In this document: positions 24,746 through 31,756 of the stretch, piece by piece
Layout: every line of letters begins with the position of its first letter
Numbering within the stretch: position 1 is the first letter of the stretch
Assembly: GCA_019637395.1 (NCBI GenBank)
Contig: JAHBVR010000025.1
Location: 1-64,000, forward strand
From: Vulcanimicrobiota bacterium
Lineage (GTDB): Bacteria; Vulcanimicrobiota; Xenobia; Xenobiales; JADMJV01
Reading direction: 5' to 3'
DNA: 64,000 bases
Program-made: the position numbers and the translations under genes
Notes under the pieces: model-generated
What the model saw: the letters and a program-made list of their open reading frames with translations, nothing else
Told to the model about the DNA's origin: nothing
Database searches by the model: none

Positions 24746-26833
24746 GTGGACCACCTGCTCATTCAGATTGCTGTCTTGGTGTTGTTCGGGCGTGTCCTCG
24801 GTGAACTGGCCAAAAGGGCCGGTCAGCCCGCCGTTATTGGGGAACTCCTGGCGGGAATCTTACTCGGTCCCACCCTGCTGGCCAAAGTCTGGCCCGACGC
24901 TCAGAGCTGGCTCTTTCCCCAGGCCGATCAGCAAGGCCAGTTGCTGTCGTCCATGGCCCGCCTGGGCGTGCTCTTGCTGCTGCTGGTCACCGGTTTTGAA
25001 ATCGACCTCGGGTATATCCTGAGCCGCGGCCGGCGCGTCCTGCAGGTGGCCCTCTGGGGCACCATGCTGCCGCTGCTTTTCGGCACCTGCCTGGGAATGG
25101 CGCTGCCCGACGTGCTCCTTGGCGATCCGGAAAGACGCCCGCTCTTTGCCATGTTCATGGCAGTGGCCATGAGCATTTCCGCCATGGCCGTGCTGGCCAA
25201 GATCCTGCTGGACCTGGACGTCATGCGCCGCGACATTGGCCAGACCATGGTGGCCGTGGCCATGTCCGAAGATCTGCTGGGTTGGATCTTACTCTCGTTG
25301 GTGGTGGGTCTGGCCGGCGGCGATTTTCAACCCACCCTGGCCCTCAAAGCCGTGGGCGGCGCCGTCCTCTTTCTTGGTCTGGCCTTCACCGTCGGCCGCT
25401 GGGCCGTGGACACCTTGCTCACTTATATCGACGACCGCGACGGGGGAGTGCCCATGCAGATGTCGGCCGCCGTCTTTCTGGCCATGCTACTGGGCACGCT
25501 TACCCACGAACTGGGCCTGGAACCCATGCTGGGCGCCTTCGTGGCCGGCATCCTGTGCGGCCAGGCGCGGCGCTTTCACGCGGAAACCGAGCATGCGCTC
25601 AAATTGATGGTCACGGCCGTTTTTTCGCCCATCTTCTTCGCCAACGCCGGCCTCAAAGTCGACCTGCTCAAAGTCATCAACCCCACTGTGATTGTCTGGG
25701 GCCTGTGTATCGTGCTGATAGCCAGTTGCGGGAAACTCTGCGGCGCCGCCTTCGGAGCCTGGATGGGCGGCTACAAGCCCTGGGAGCGGGTGGCCTTTGG
25801 AGTGGGCCTCAACGCCCGCGGTTCCATGGAGATCATCGTGGCCACCGTCGGTTACAGCCTCAAAATCCTCTCGGTGGAAACCTACTCCATCATCGTGGTC
25901 ATGGCCATGAGTTTGTGTTTGATCACGCCCGGCCTCTTGCGCCTGGTGTTTCGCAGAATTCCCATCGAACCGGAGGAACAGGCCCGACTCGAGGCGGCCA
26001 CCTCGCACGGATTTTTGAAACGGCTCAAGCGCGTTCTCGTTCCCCTGCGCGGCGGCCCCAACGCCGAAGCGGTGGCCCAGTTGGTCTCGCGGCTGGGCCA
26101 GGCGGTTCCCTTCGATACCACCCTGATGCACATCGACAATGCTAGAAATCGCGAGACCGCACCGCCTTTCGAGGAGATCAGCCAGACTCTGTTGGTGGAT
26201 TTGGAACGCGCCCCGACCGTGCGCCGCCTGCGTAGCAGCCACGTGGTTCCCCTGATCGAACGTGAATCCCGGCGCGGCTATCAGCTGATGATTTTAGGAG
26301 CCAGTCAGTCCACCAGCGTGCGCGGTTCGCTCTTCAACCACGCCATCGACAGCCTGCTGCGCGGCAGCGGTTGCGCCGTGGCGGTGGTGCACGTGCCCGC
26401 CAACCACCGGCTCTCGGAAGTAAAGAAAATTATGGTTCCCACCACCGGCAGCCAGGCCAACGACCCTTCCATCGAGCTGGCCGCCGTGCTGGCCCAGGCT
26501 TACGCCGCTGAACTCAAAGTGGTGCACGTGCTGGAAACCCCGGAAATCAGCCGGGACCCGCGTAACATCCAGCATCTGGTCCGCGTCTCCAACAGCATTC
26601 TCGACCAGCAGACCGAGGCCGCCGCTCGTTTCTATCCACAAGCCAGCGGGCGCCTGCTTCAGGGAGAGACCAGCGAAGGCGAAATTCTACGCCTGGCCGC
26701 CGAAGAAGACTTCGACCTGATCGTTTTGCGCGGCTCGTTGCGCCATAACTCGGGGCGCGCCTTCCTGGGCCACCGCGCCGAGCGGTTGCTCAAGCAATCG
26801 CCGTGCGCCATCATGGTCTTGTGCAATCCGTAG
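24746..26833 (+). CDS. CPA2-family cation:proton antiporter with C-terminal universal-stress domains
   Basis: A 695-residue membrane protein. Residues 1 to about 410 hold about a dozen hydrophobic helices of the Na+/H+ exchanger fold, with LAGILLGPTLL, a helix containing LVTGFEIDL and the SEDLLGW region corresponding to the ion-binding helix. From about 425 on there are two soluble USP-like domains (KRVLVPLRGGPNAEA and KKIMVPTTGSQANDPS), each ending in a CAVAVV or CAIMVL strand. This CPA2-USP fusion occurs in many bacteria, probably with nucleotide-dependent regulation. The start is GTG at 24746. It exchanges cations for protons across the inner membrane; ion specificity cannot be told. Confidence 0.88.
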   Translation: MDHLLIQIAVLVLFGRVLGELAKRAGQPAVIGELLAGILLGPTLLAKVWPDAQSWLFPQADQQGQLLSSMARLGVLLLLLVTGFEIDLGYILSRGRRVLQVALWGTMLPLLFGTCLGMALPDVLLGDPERRPLFAMFMAVAMSISAMAVLAKILLDLDVMRRDIGQTMVAVAMSEDLLGWILLSLVVGLAGGDFQPTLALKAVGGAVLFLGLAFTVGRWAVDTLLTYIDDRDGGVPMQMSAAVFLAMLLGTLTHELGLEPMLGAFVAGILCGQARRFHAETEHALKLMVTAVFSPIFFANAGLKVDLLKVINPTVIVWGLCIVLIASCGKLCGAAFGAWMGGYKPWERVAFGVGLNARGSMEIIVATVGYSLKILSVETYSIIVVMAMSLCLITPGLLRLVFRRIPIEPEEQARLEAATSHGFLKRLKRVLVPLRGGPNAEAVAQLVSRLGQAVPFDTTLMHIDNARNRETAPPFEEISQTLLVDLERAPTVRRLRSSHVVPLIERESRRGYQLMILGASQSTSVRGSLFNHAIDSLLRGSGCAVAVVHVPANHRLSEVKKIMVPTTGSQANDPSIELAAVLAQAYAAELKVVHVLETPEISRDPRNIQHLVRVSNSILDQQTEAAARFYPQASGRLLQGETSEGEILRLAAEEDFDLIVLRGSLRHNSGRAFLGHRAERLLKQSPCAIMVLCNP

Positions 26834-26899
26834 AAAAGTGTTGAAAATCGGCAATAATTTTTGACCGGCGGATTCATCTTGGCCGCGCACACTGAGCCT

Positions 26900-27487
26900 A
26901 TGCAACCTCGCCTGCTTCTTCTGCTCGCCCTCCTCGCTTTTTGGTGCTGGACGCACCCGCCGGTCCTGCAACTTTGGACGGGCCGCTGCAGCTACGAACA
27001 ACTGGCTTTCCTGCGCGCCCACGGAGCCCGGGTGCGCCCCACCGAGCACGGTCTGCGCATCGTCGCCAACCGTGGTGGGGTGCGTGCTCTGGCCTGCTGG
27101 TGCGCTCACCTGCAAAGGTCCCGCGAGCTGGTCAGCCAGAACCTGGCCAACGCCCATACCTACGAAACGGCCGAAGGTACTCCCTATCGGCGCCGGTTCG
27201 TGGCCATCACTCCAGCGGGAGAAAGCTTTGTGAACGAAGATCGGGGGGACTACAACTGGGTTTACGACCCCACCAACCCCAATGCCCTGCAGGACGGCGA
27301 ACACAAGGGTTACGTGCCCATGCCCAACGTCAACGAAAGCTGGGAACGCTCCCAGTTGCAACTGCTGAACGAAGAAGTGCCCCGCTATCGCCAGGCTCTG
27401 GAGGAACTCAGCCGGATGACCGATCCCACCCACCGCCTGGACCTCGACCCGCTGGTGGAAGAGCCCGCCAAACCCGAAAGCCTCTAA
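26900..27487 (+). CDS. Membrane-anchored FlgC-like rod-domain protein
   Basis: A 195-residue protein. An N-terminal hydrophobic helix (MQPRLLLLLALLAFWCW) acts as signal or anchor. Residues 76-103 (ELVSQNLANAHTYETAEG then TPYRRRFVAI) and 121-145 (VYDPTNPNAL then GYVPMPNVNE) match two hallmark segments of the flagellar proximal rod protein FlgC. After them comes a helix like the FlgC C-terminal helix. A FlgC with a cleavable or anchoring N-terminus and no flagellar neighbours is unusual. Residues about 30-70 replace the normal FlgC N-terminal helix. Function unknown: perhaps a periplasmic rod-like adaptor or a decayed paralog. The ATG at 26900 is favoured over a TTG at 26861. Its stop overlaps the convergent acetyltransferase gene. 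Confidence 0.6.
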   Translation: MQPRLLLLLALLAFWCWTHPPVLQLWTGRCSYEQLAFLRAHGARVRPTEHGLRIVANRGGVRALACWCAHLQRSRELVSQNLANAHTYETAEGTPYRRRFVAITPAGESFVNEDRGDYNWVYDPTNPNALQDGEHKGYVPMPNVNESWERSQLQLLNEEVPRYRQALEELSRMTDPTHRLDLDPLVEEPAKPESL

Positions 27488-27966
27488 ACTCTCGGCACGT
27501 GCCTCACCCAGCCGCGCATGACCCGGCCATCCGGAAATTTGCGCACCGTTCCGTCCAGACGAAATCCGCACCTGGCATAGAGCCGTTCGGCCGGAAGTAA
27601 AGCCGCGTTGGCTTCCAGCCAGACCGGCAGGCCGGCGGCGAAGGCCAGCGCCAGCTCCAACATTCCCGAAGCCAGACCGCGCCCGCGCGCCTCCTCAGCC
27701 AGATAAACCGCGTAGATTTCGGCCCGCTCCTCCTCCCGCTTGACCACCGTCATGCCCAACAGATGCTTCCCCTCGGCCACCACAAAGGTGGCTGTGCGCT
27801 CGCTTTCCGCTCCCATGCGGCAGCGCTCTTCCCAAATAGATCGGGTCAAACGTGCTTCCTCGGCGCGCGTGGCGCAGAAGGCCTGGGGTTCCCGTTCCAG
27901 CGCGCGCAGACGCAGATCGCGCAGGGCCGCCCACTCGCCCGTTTTGATCCGGCGGATTTCAGTCAT
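27484..27966 (-). CDS. GNAT-family N-acetyltransferase
   Basis: A 160-residue protein with the GNAT fold: IYAVYLAEEARGRGLASGMLE carries the acetyl-CoA loop (R-G-R-G-L-A) and AERLYARCGFRLDGTVR is the C-terminal motif B. It transfers acetyl from acetyl-CoA to an amine of unknown identity. Length is normal. It converges on the FlgC-like gene with a 4-base overlap. Confidence 0.87.
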   Translation of the reverse strand: MTEIRRIKTGEWAALRDLRLRALEREPQAFCATRAEEARLTRSIWEERCRMGAESERTATFVVAEGKHLLGMTVVKREEERAEIYAVYLAEEARGRGLASGMLELALAFAAGLPVWLEANAALLPAERLYARCGFRLDGTVRKFPDGRVMRGWVRHVPRV

Positions 27967-28020
27967 ATTTCAGCACCTGCATGTATTTTGTTTACGGACT
28001 ATTTCGTCGGAGGTCAAGTC

Positions 28021-28806
28021 ATGCTCAATATCCCCGCTCAAATGCAACCCACCCTCGATCAATGGAAAAAGAACCTCAGCCTGGGCGAGGGGATGAAATT
28101 TGGCGCCACCTCCCGCCCCGAAAGCTACCAACAGATGATGGACCAGGTGGTGCTTTCCGACAACGGTCCCAAAGACGCCAATTCTCAGGCCGGCCTGGTG
28201 GTGGCCAAGGACGACGGCGAAACCATCCGCTTTCAGGGCAACTCCAACCAGGGCAGCCTGGAAGCCGTCACCGCCGACGGCCGCGTGGTGGCCCTCAACT
28301 TTACTGACAAAGCCGTGGATTTTCTGCAACTGACCGCCAAACCCGAGGGCGTGGAAGCGCTCCACGAGCACCACGATCGCCAGACCGGCAAAGGCTGGAT
28401 GCAATTGGGCGGCGCCGTTACCGTCATCAATATGGACGAGCCCGGCGCTCTGGATGCCATTTTCAACCCCGCTCCGGCCACACCGGGACAGGGCCTGGCC
28501 CGTGACCTGGCGGCCAAACTGCAGGTGGATCCAAAAGAAGTGCAAGTCACCGGCTACGAAACCCAGAAAGGCTTCAACGCCGGCGACTGCGGCTTTCCCG
28601 TCAGCGGCGAACTCATGATGTCGGCCTGGACCGAAGGCATCGAAGCCAAATTCAGTGTCGGCGAGGACCGCTACGTCTATCGCGGCCTCAACGACCAGAA
28701 CGGACGTATGGGCGTGGACATCGAGCATGAAGGCTTCTGGAAAGCCGATGACCGCGGCATTTATCGCCCCGACCCCAACGCCCCCAAAGACCCCGACTTT
28801 TGGTAA
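28021..28806 (+). CDS. Uncharacterised 261-residue protein
   Basis: Starts MLNIPAQMQPTLDQWKKN at an ATG preceded by CGGAGG, which fixes the start over the longer frame from 27763. There is no signal peptide or membrane segment. The sequence is mixed alpha/beta and acidic, with a C-terminal EHEGFWKADDRGIYRPDPN. I do not recognise a family. Its end overlaps the TTG start of the next gene by 7 bases, so the two are probably translated together. Confidence 0.6.
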   Translation: MLNIPAQMQPTLDQWKKNLSLGEGMKFGATSRPESYQQMMDQVVLSDNGPKDANSQAGLVVAKDDGETIRFQGNSNQGSLEAVTADGRVVALNFTDKAVDFLQLTAKPEGVEALHEHHDRQTGKGWMQLGGAVTVINMDEPGALDAIFNPAPATPGQGLARDLAAKLQVDPKEVQVTGYETQKGFNAGDCGFPVSGELMMSAWTEGIEAKFSVGEDRYVYRGLNDQNGRMGVDIEHEGFWKADDRGIYRPDPNAPKDPDFW

Positions 28807-29684
28807 ACGACTGGGTCCTGGCTCACACCGGGGCCGCCGTCACCGATAGTGTCCTGCTGCAAAACCTCTGGGGTGGCTACGGGGAATTGCGCCGCCTGTA
28901 CCTGCAGGACCGGCCTTCGGTGATTCTCAAGTGCGTGCTGCCCCCGGCCGAGGAATGCGCCAGCGTTTCCGACCGGCGTAAACGCCGTTCCTATGAAGTC
29001 GAACAGGCCTGGTATCAAGGCCCGGCCCGCCATTCCCAGGCCCGTCTGGCCGCCTGCCTGGCCACCGGCGGCGCGGGAGAAACCAGGCTGCTGCTACTGG
29101 AAGATCTGGCTAACGCCGGCTTCAAACCAGGTCGCCCTCCCCAAGTCGGCGCCGGCCTGCGCTGGCTGGCCCGGTTTCATGCCAGCTTTCTGGACGCGCG
29201 CCCCGCTGGCGTGTGGGAGCAAGGCGGCTACTGGCACCTGGATACCCGCCAGGAAGAGTTTCAGCGCATGCCCGCCGGACCTCTCAAAGAAGCCGCCCGG
29301 GCTCTCGACCTGCTATTGAAAAAGGCTCGCTATCAAACGCTGCTTCATGGAGATTCCAAACCGGCCAACTTTCTCTGGAAAAATTCAGCAGAAGCGGCCG
29401 CCGTGGATTTTCAGTATGTCGGCGCCGGCTGCGGTATCCGCGACGTGGCCTACTTCCTGGACTGCTGCGCCAGCTCCAGCCAGGTCGAATCCTGGCTGGA
29501 TTTCTACTTCCGCGCCCTGCAGGAGGCTTGCCCGGACTTACCTGAAGGCTTGGAAGCGGAATGGCGCCGGCTTTACCCGGTAGCCTGGGCAGACTACGCC
29601 CGATTCATGCAGGGTTGGGGCCGCCCCGGTCCGCTCGACGACTACGGGCGGCAGCAGTTGCGGCGGGCCCTGGCGCTACTTTAG
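28800..29684 (+). CDS. Aminoglycoside-phosphotransferase / ecdysteroid-kinase-like protein
   Basis: A 294-residue protein of the APH/choline-kinase fold. LLHGDSKPANFLW is the catalytic loop (HGD-x-K-x-x-N, with the catalytic Asp) and AAVDFQYVGAG the metal-binding Asp segment; SVILKCVLPP near residue 40 supplies the nucleotide-binding Lys. Wording of the motifs is closest to the ecdysteroid-kinase-like (EcKinase/DUF1679) branch, which phosphorylates small molecules. The start is TTG at 28800 inside the previous gene. Substrate unknown. Confidence 0.75.
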   Translation: MVNDWVLAHTGAAVTDSVLLQNLWGGYGELRRLYLQDRPSVILKCVLPPAEECASVSDRRKRRSYEVEQAWYQGPARHSQARLAACLATGGAGETRLLLLEDLANAGFKPGRPPQVGAGLRWLARFHASFLDARPAGVWEQGGYWHLDTRQEEFQRMPAGPLKEAARALDLLLKKARYQTLLHGDSKPANFLWKNSAEAAAVDFQYVGAGCGIRDVAYFLDCCASSSQVESWLDFYFRALQEACPDLPEGLEAEWRRLYPVAWADYARFMQGWGRPGPLDDYGRQQLRRALALL

Positions 29685-31337
29685 TAACTCTTCCACGATG
29701 CGCCGGGAGGCCTCCTGGCAAAAGTCCAGTCCGGAATAATCTGGATTGTGCCCGCCAATGTAGGGCACGGCCATAATTTGCACACGCGGATGGGCCCGGC
29801 GCTGCCAGTCCAGCGGCTGGAATGCGTCGTTGATGGCGATGCCGGGCACGATCAGATGATAGCTGCCGTCCTCATCCCGCTCCACGTCGTCGCGCCCTCG
29901 GGCTTGCTGCGGATCGCGGAAGGTCAGGCGCGCCTGGCGCACCACTTTCTGATCGATCAGGGACTTGAAGGGGAAGGCTTCGAGCGGCAGATGCGGCTGC
30001 CCCACGCAGTCCACGAAGGTTTCGAAGGGATGGTCTTGCTGGTCATAGCGGTAGGCGATTTTTTGCTCCTCGACCTTGACCTCACTGTCTTCACCTACCG
30101 AGACCAGCTGCAGACAGCCGGCCGCATGCAGCGCCAACAGCTCCTGGCTGGAAGACTGAGGAATGAACGCGATCACGATGGAAATCAGCGGCGCCAGCAC
30201 CTGGCGCAGACGCAACATATCCTCGGCGCAGAAATACTTGGCCGGATAATTGAGAGCATAGCTGAGAATAGCCAGGGTTTCTTTCCAAGGAATGCTTTCC
30301 CGTTGGGCCAGGGAACGCAGCGATTCACGGTACTCGGCTGCAAAAAAATCGAAAGGATGCGAGCGTTCGCGCGGATCCATGGCGGCCGCCACAAAGTCCT
30401 CCAGACTGAGATTGCGAACTTTTTCGTGTAATTCAGGATCACGCTCGGCCAATAGTTTCTTGAAGTATTCGTCGAAGACCAGGTCGAGCGGCACGAAGCC
30501 CTGATTGCGCTCACGGATGCTCTCGATATCCTGAGCCGTGAGCAAGTCCACCCGGGTCACCTGCGGATCCTCGAGGTGAAAGCGCACACAGGGCAGCAAT
30601 CCGTTGCGGGTGTGCATCACGATGCGGAAGTTCGGGCTCTCTTTCTCAAAGCGCAGTCCCGGCCCATCGGTTGAGTGAAACCGCCCGTTGTGGCGAGCCA
30701 GCGTACGCACTGCGTCCACCGCCGTCAGCGAACTACCCCGCAGCGCCACCGCATGGTCGAAGGGCCGGGCCAGCTTGGCGGGCGGGTAGGGGGAGTCGAA
30801 GTAGCCCGGCACCTTGCCTTCACGCTGGCGCGGCCAGTGGTGACCGGTGCAAATGACTACCCGATCAAAGGCCAGAGCCGCGCCGCTTTCGATCACCACC
30901 TCAACCTGTTGCTGCTCCGGCACATCCCGCAGATCGGTCACCAGGCTGTCAAATTGGACGGTGGTTTCCATACCCTGAGCGGCCGCCCGCACCCGCAGGG
31001 CCCCAAATTGGACTTCCAGATATTCCCCAAAAAGCAGGCGCGGCAGCACCTTGTCCTGGGTAAAACTCTCGCGCCGAAGGCCGTGCCGGTCCAGCTTTTC
31101 CTGAGGCAAATCACGTACCCAGACGGCTAGAGGAACCACCAGTTCCGGCAACTCACTACCCGACACGTTGGTGATGTGTTCCCAGCCCGCTCCCTCCGGG
31201 CTATAAGGCATCCCCTGACCCAGGTGCCCCCCGCGCTCGAAAATCACCACGGAAACATCCGCGCGCCCGGACTCCACCAGCCGCTTGAAGACGAACAACC
31301 CGCTCGGGCCCCCGCCCACAATCGCAACCCTCAACAT
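29676..31337 (-). CDS. FAD/NAD(P)-binding protein (NAD_binding_9-like)
   Basis: A 553-residue flavoprotein. VAIVGGGPSGLFVFKRLVE at the N-terminus is the FAD-binding GxGxxG fold, and HLGQGMPYSPEGAGWEHITN resembles the conserved GxGxAY segment of the NAD_binding_9 family. RVVICTGHHWPRQ is the second dinucleotide-fold marker, and GSSLTAVDAVRTLARH follows. Family members are poorly characterised oxidoreductases, some tied to siderophore, secondary-metabolite or sulfur chemistry. Soluble. It converges on the kinase-like gene with a 9-base overlap. The specific reaction cannot be called. Confidence 0.78.
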   Translation of the reverse strand: MLRVAIVGGGPSGLFVFKRLVESGRADVSVVIFERGGHLGQGMPYSPEGAGWEHITNVSGSELPELVVPLAVWVRDLPQEKLDRHGLRRESFTQDKVLPRLLFGEYLEVQFGALRVRAAAQGMETTVQFDSLVTDLRDVPEQQQVEVVIESGAALAFDRVVICTGHHWPRQREGKVPGYFDSPYPPAKLARPFDHAVALRGSSLTAVDAVRTLARHNGRFHSTDGPGLRFEKESPNFRIVMHTRNGLLPCVRFHLEDPQVTRVDLLTAQDIESIRERNQGFVPLDLVFDEYFKKLLAERDPELHEKVRNLSLEDFVAAAMDPRERSHPFDFFAAEYRESLRSLAQRESIPWKETLAILSYALNYPAKYFCAEDMLRLRQVLAPLISIVIAFIPQSSSQELLALHAAGCLQLVSVGEDSEVKVEEQKIAYRYDQQDHPFETFVDCVGQPHLPLEAFPFKSLIDQKVVRQARLTFRDPQQARGRDDVERDEDGSYHLIVPGIAINDAFQPLDWQRRAHPRVQIMAVPYIGGHNPDYSGLDFCQEASRRIVEELLK

Positions 31338-31395
31338 CCCCCCGCCTTCTCATCCGCCCCCGGCCATCCCTGGAGCCTGAAGGACTCAAACCGCC

Positions 31396-31704
31396 TCAGT
31401 CCTTAAAGCGCTCCATCTTGGAGGGGGAGCCAACCACCAGGGTATTGCCCACCTGGTACCAGGAATAGGGCCTTTCCTGCATCTTCAAAACCAGCGCCAC
31501 CACGCCGTCGGCCGGCACATGGCGGGCCTGAATGGTGACCTTGCCCTTCACTTCATTGCCCAGATACAGGTTATAACCGAGGTGCTTGGATACCTGGCGC
31601 AGGACCTTGACCAGGTCCTCGTCTACGTAATCGAGGTCGATGTAGTTGGGTTTGGCCCAGCTAAGGCTGGTCAACAGTAAGAAACACAAGGAAATGCGCA
31701 GCAT
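31396..31704 (-). CDS. Orphan secreted STN (secretin/TonB N-terminal) domain protein
   Basis: A 102-residue protein with a signal peptide (MLRISLCFLLLTSLSWAKPN) and a single STN domain: DLDYVDEDLVKVLRQVSKHLGYNLYLGNEVKGKVT and a closing YSWYQVGNTLVVG strand. STN domains normally sit at the N-terminus of secretins or TonB receptors; here the domain stands alone in the periplasm. The start at 31704 places the signal peptide correctly. It is the next gene downstream of the Ser/Thr kinase. Confidence 0.78.
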   Translation of the reverse strand: MLRISLCFLLLTSLSWAKPNYIDLDYVDEDLVKVLRQVSKHLGYNLYLGNEVKGKVTIQARHVPADGVVALVLKMQERPYSWYQVGNTLVVGSPSKMERFKD

Positions 31705-31756
31705 TTCCCGATCATAGCAGAGGTACACTCCGCTGCCTAGCCCGGCAGCAGGCGCT

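Noticed and set aside
25487-26242. Minus-strand frame antisense to the antiporter gene
   Set aside because: His/Gly-rich shadow; the antiporter reading is unambiguous.
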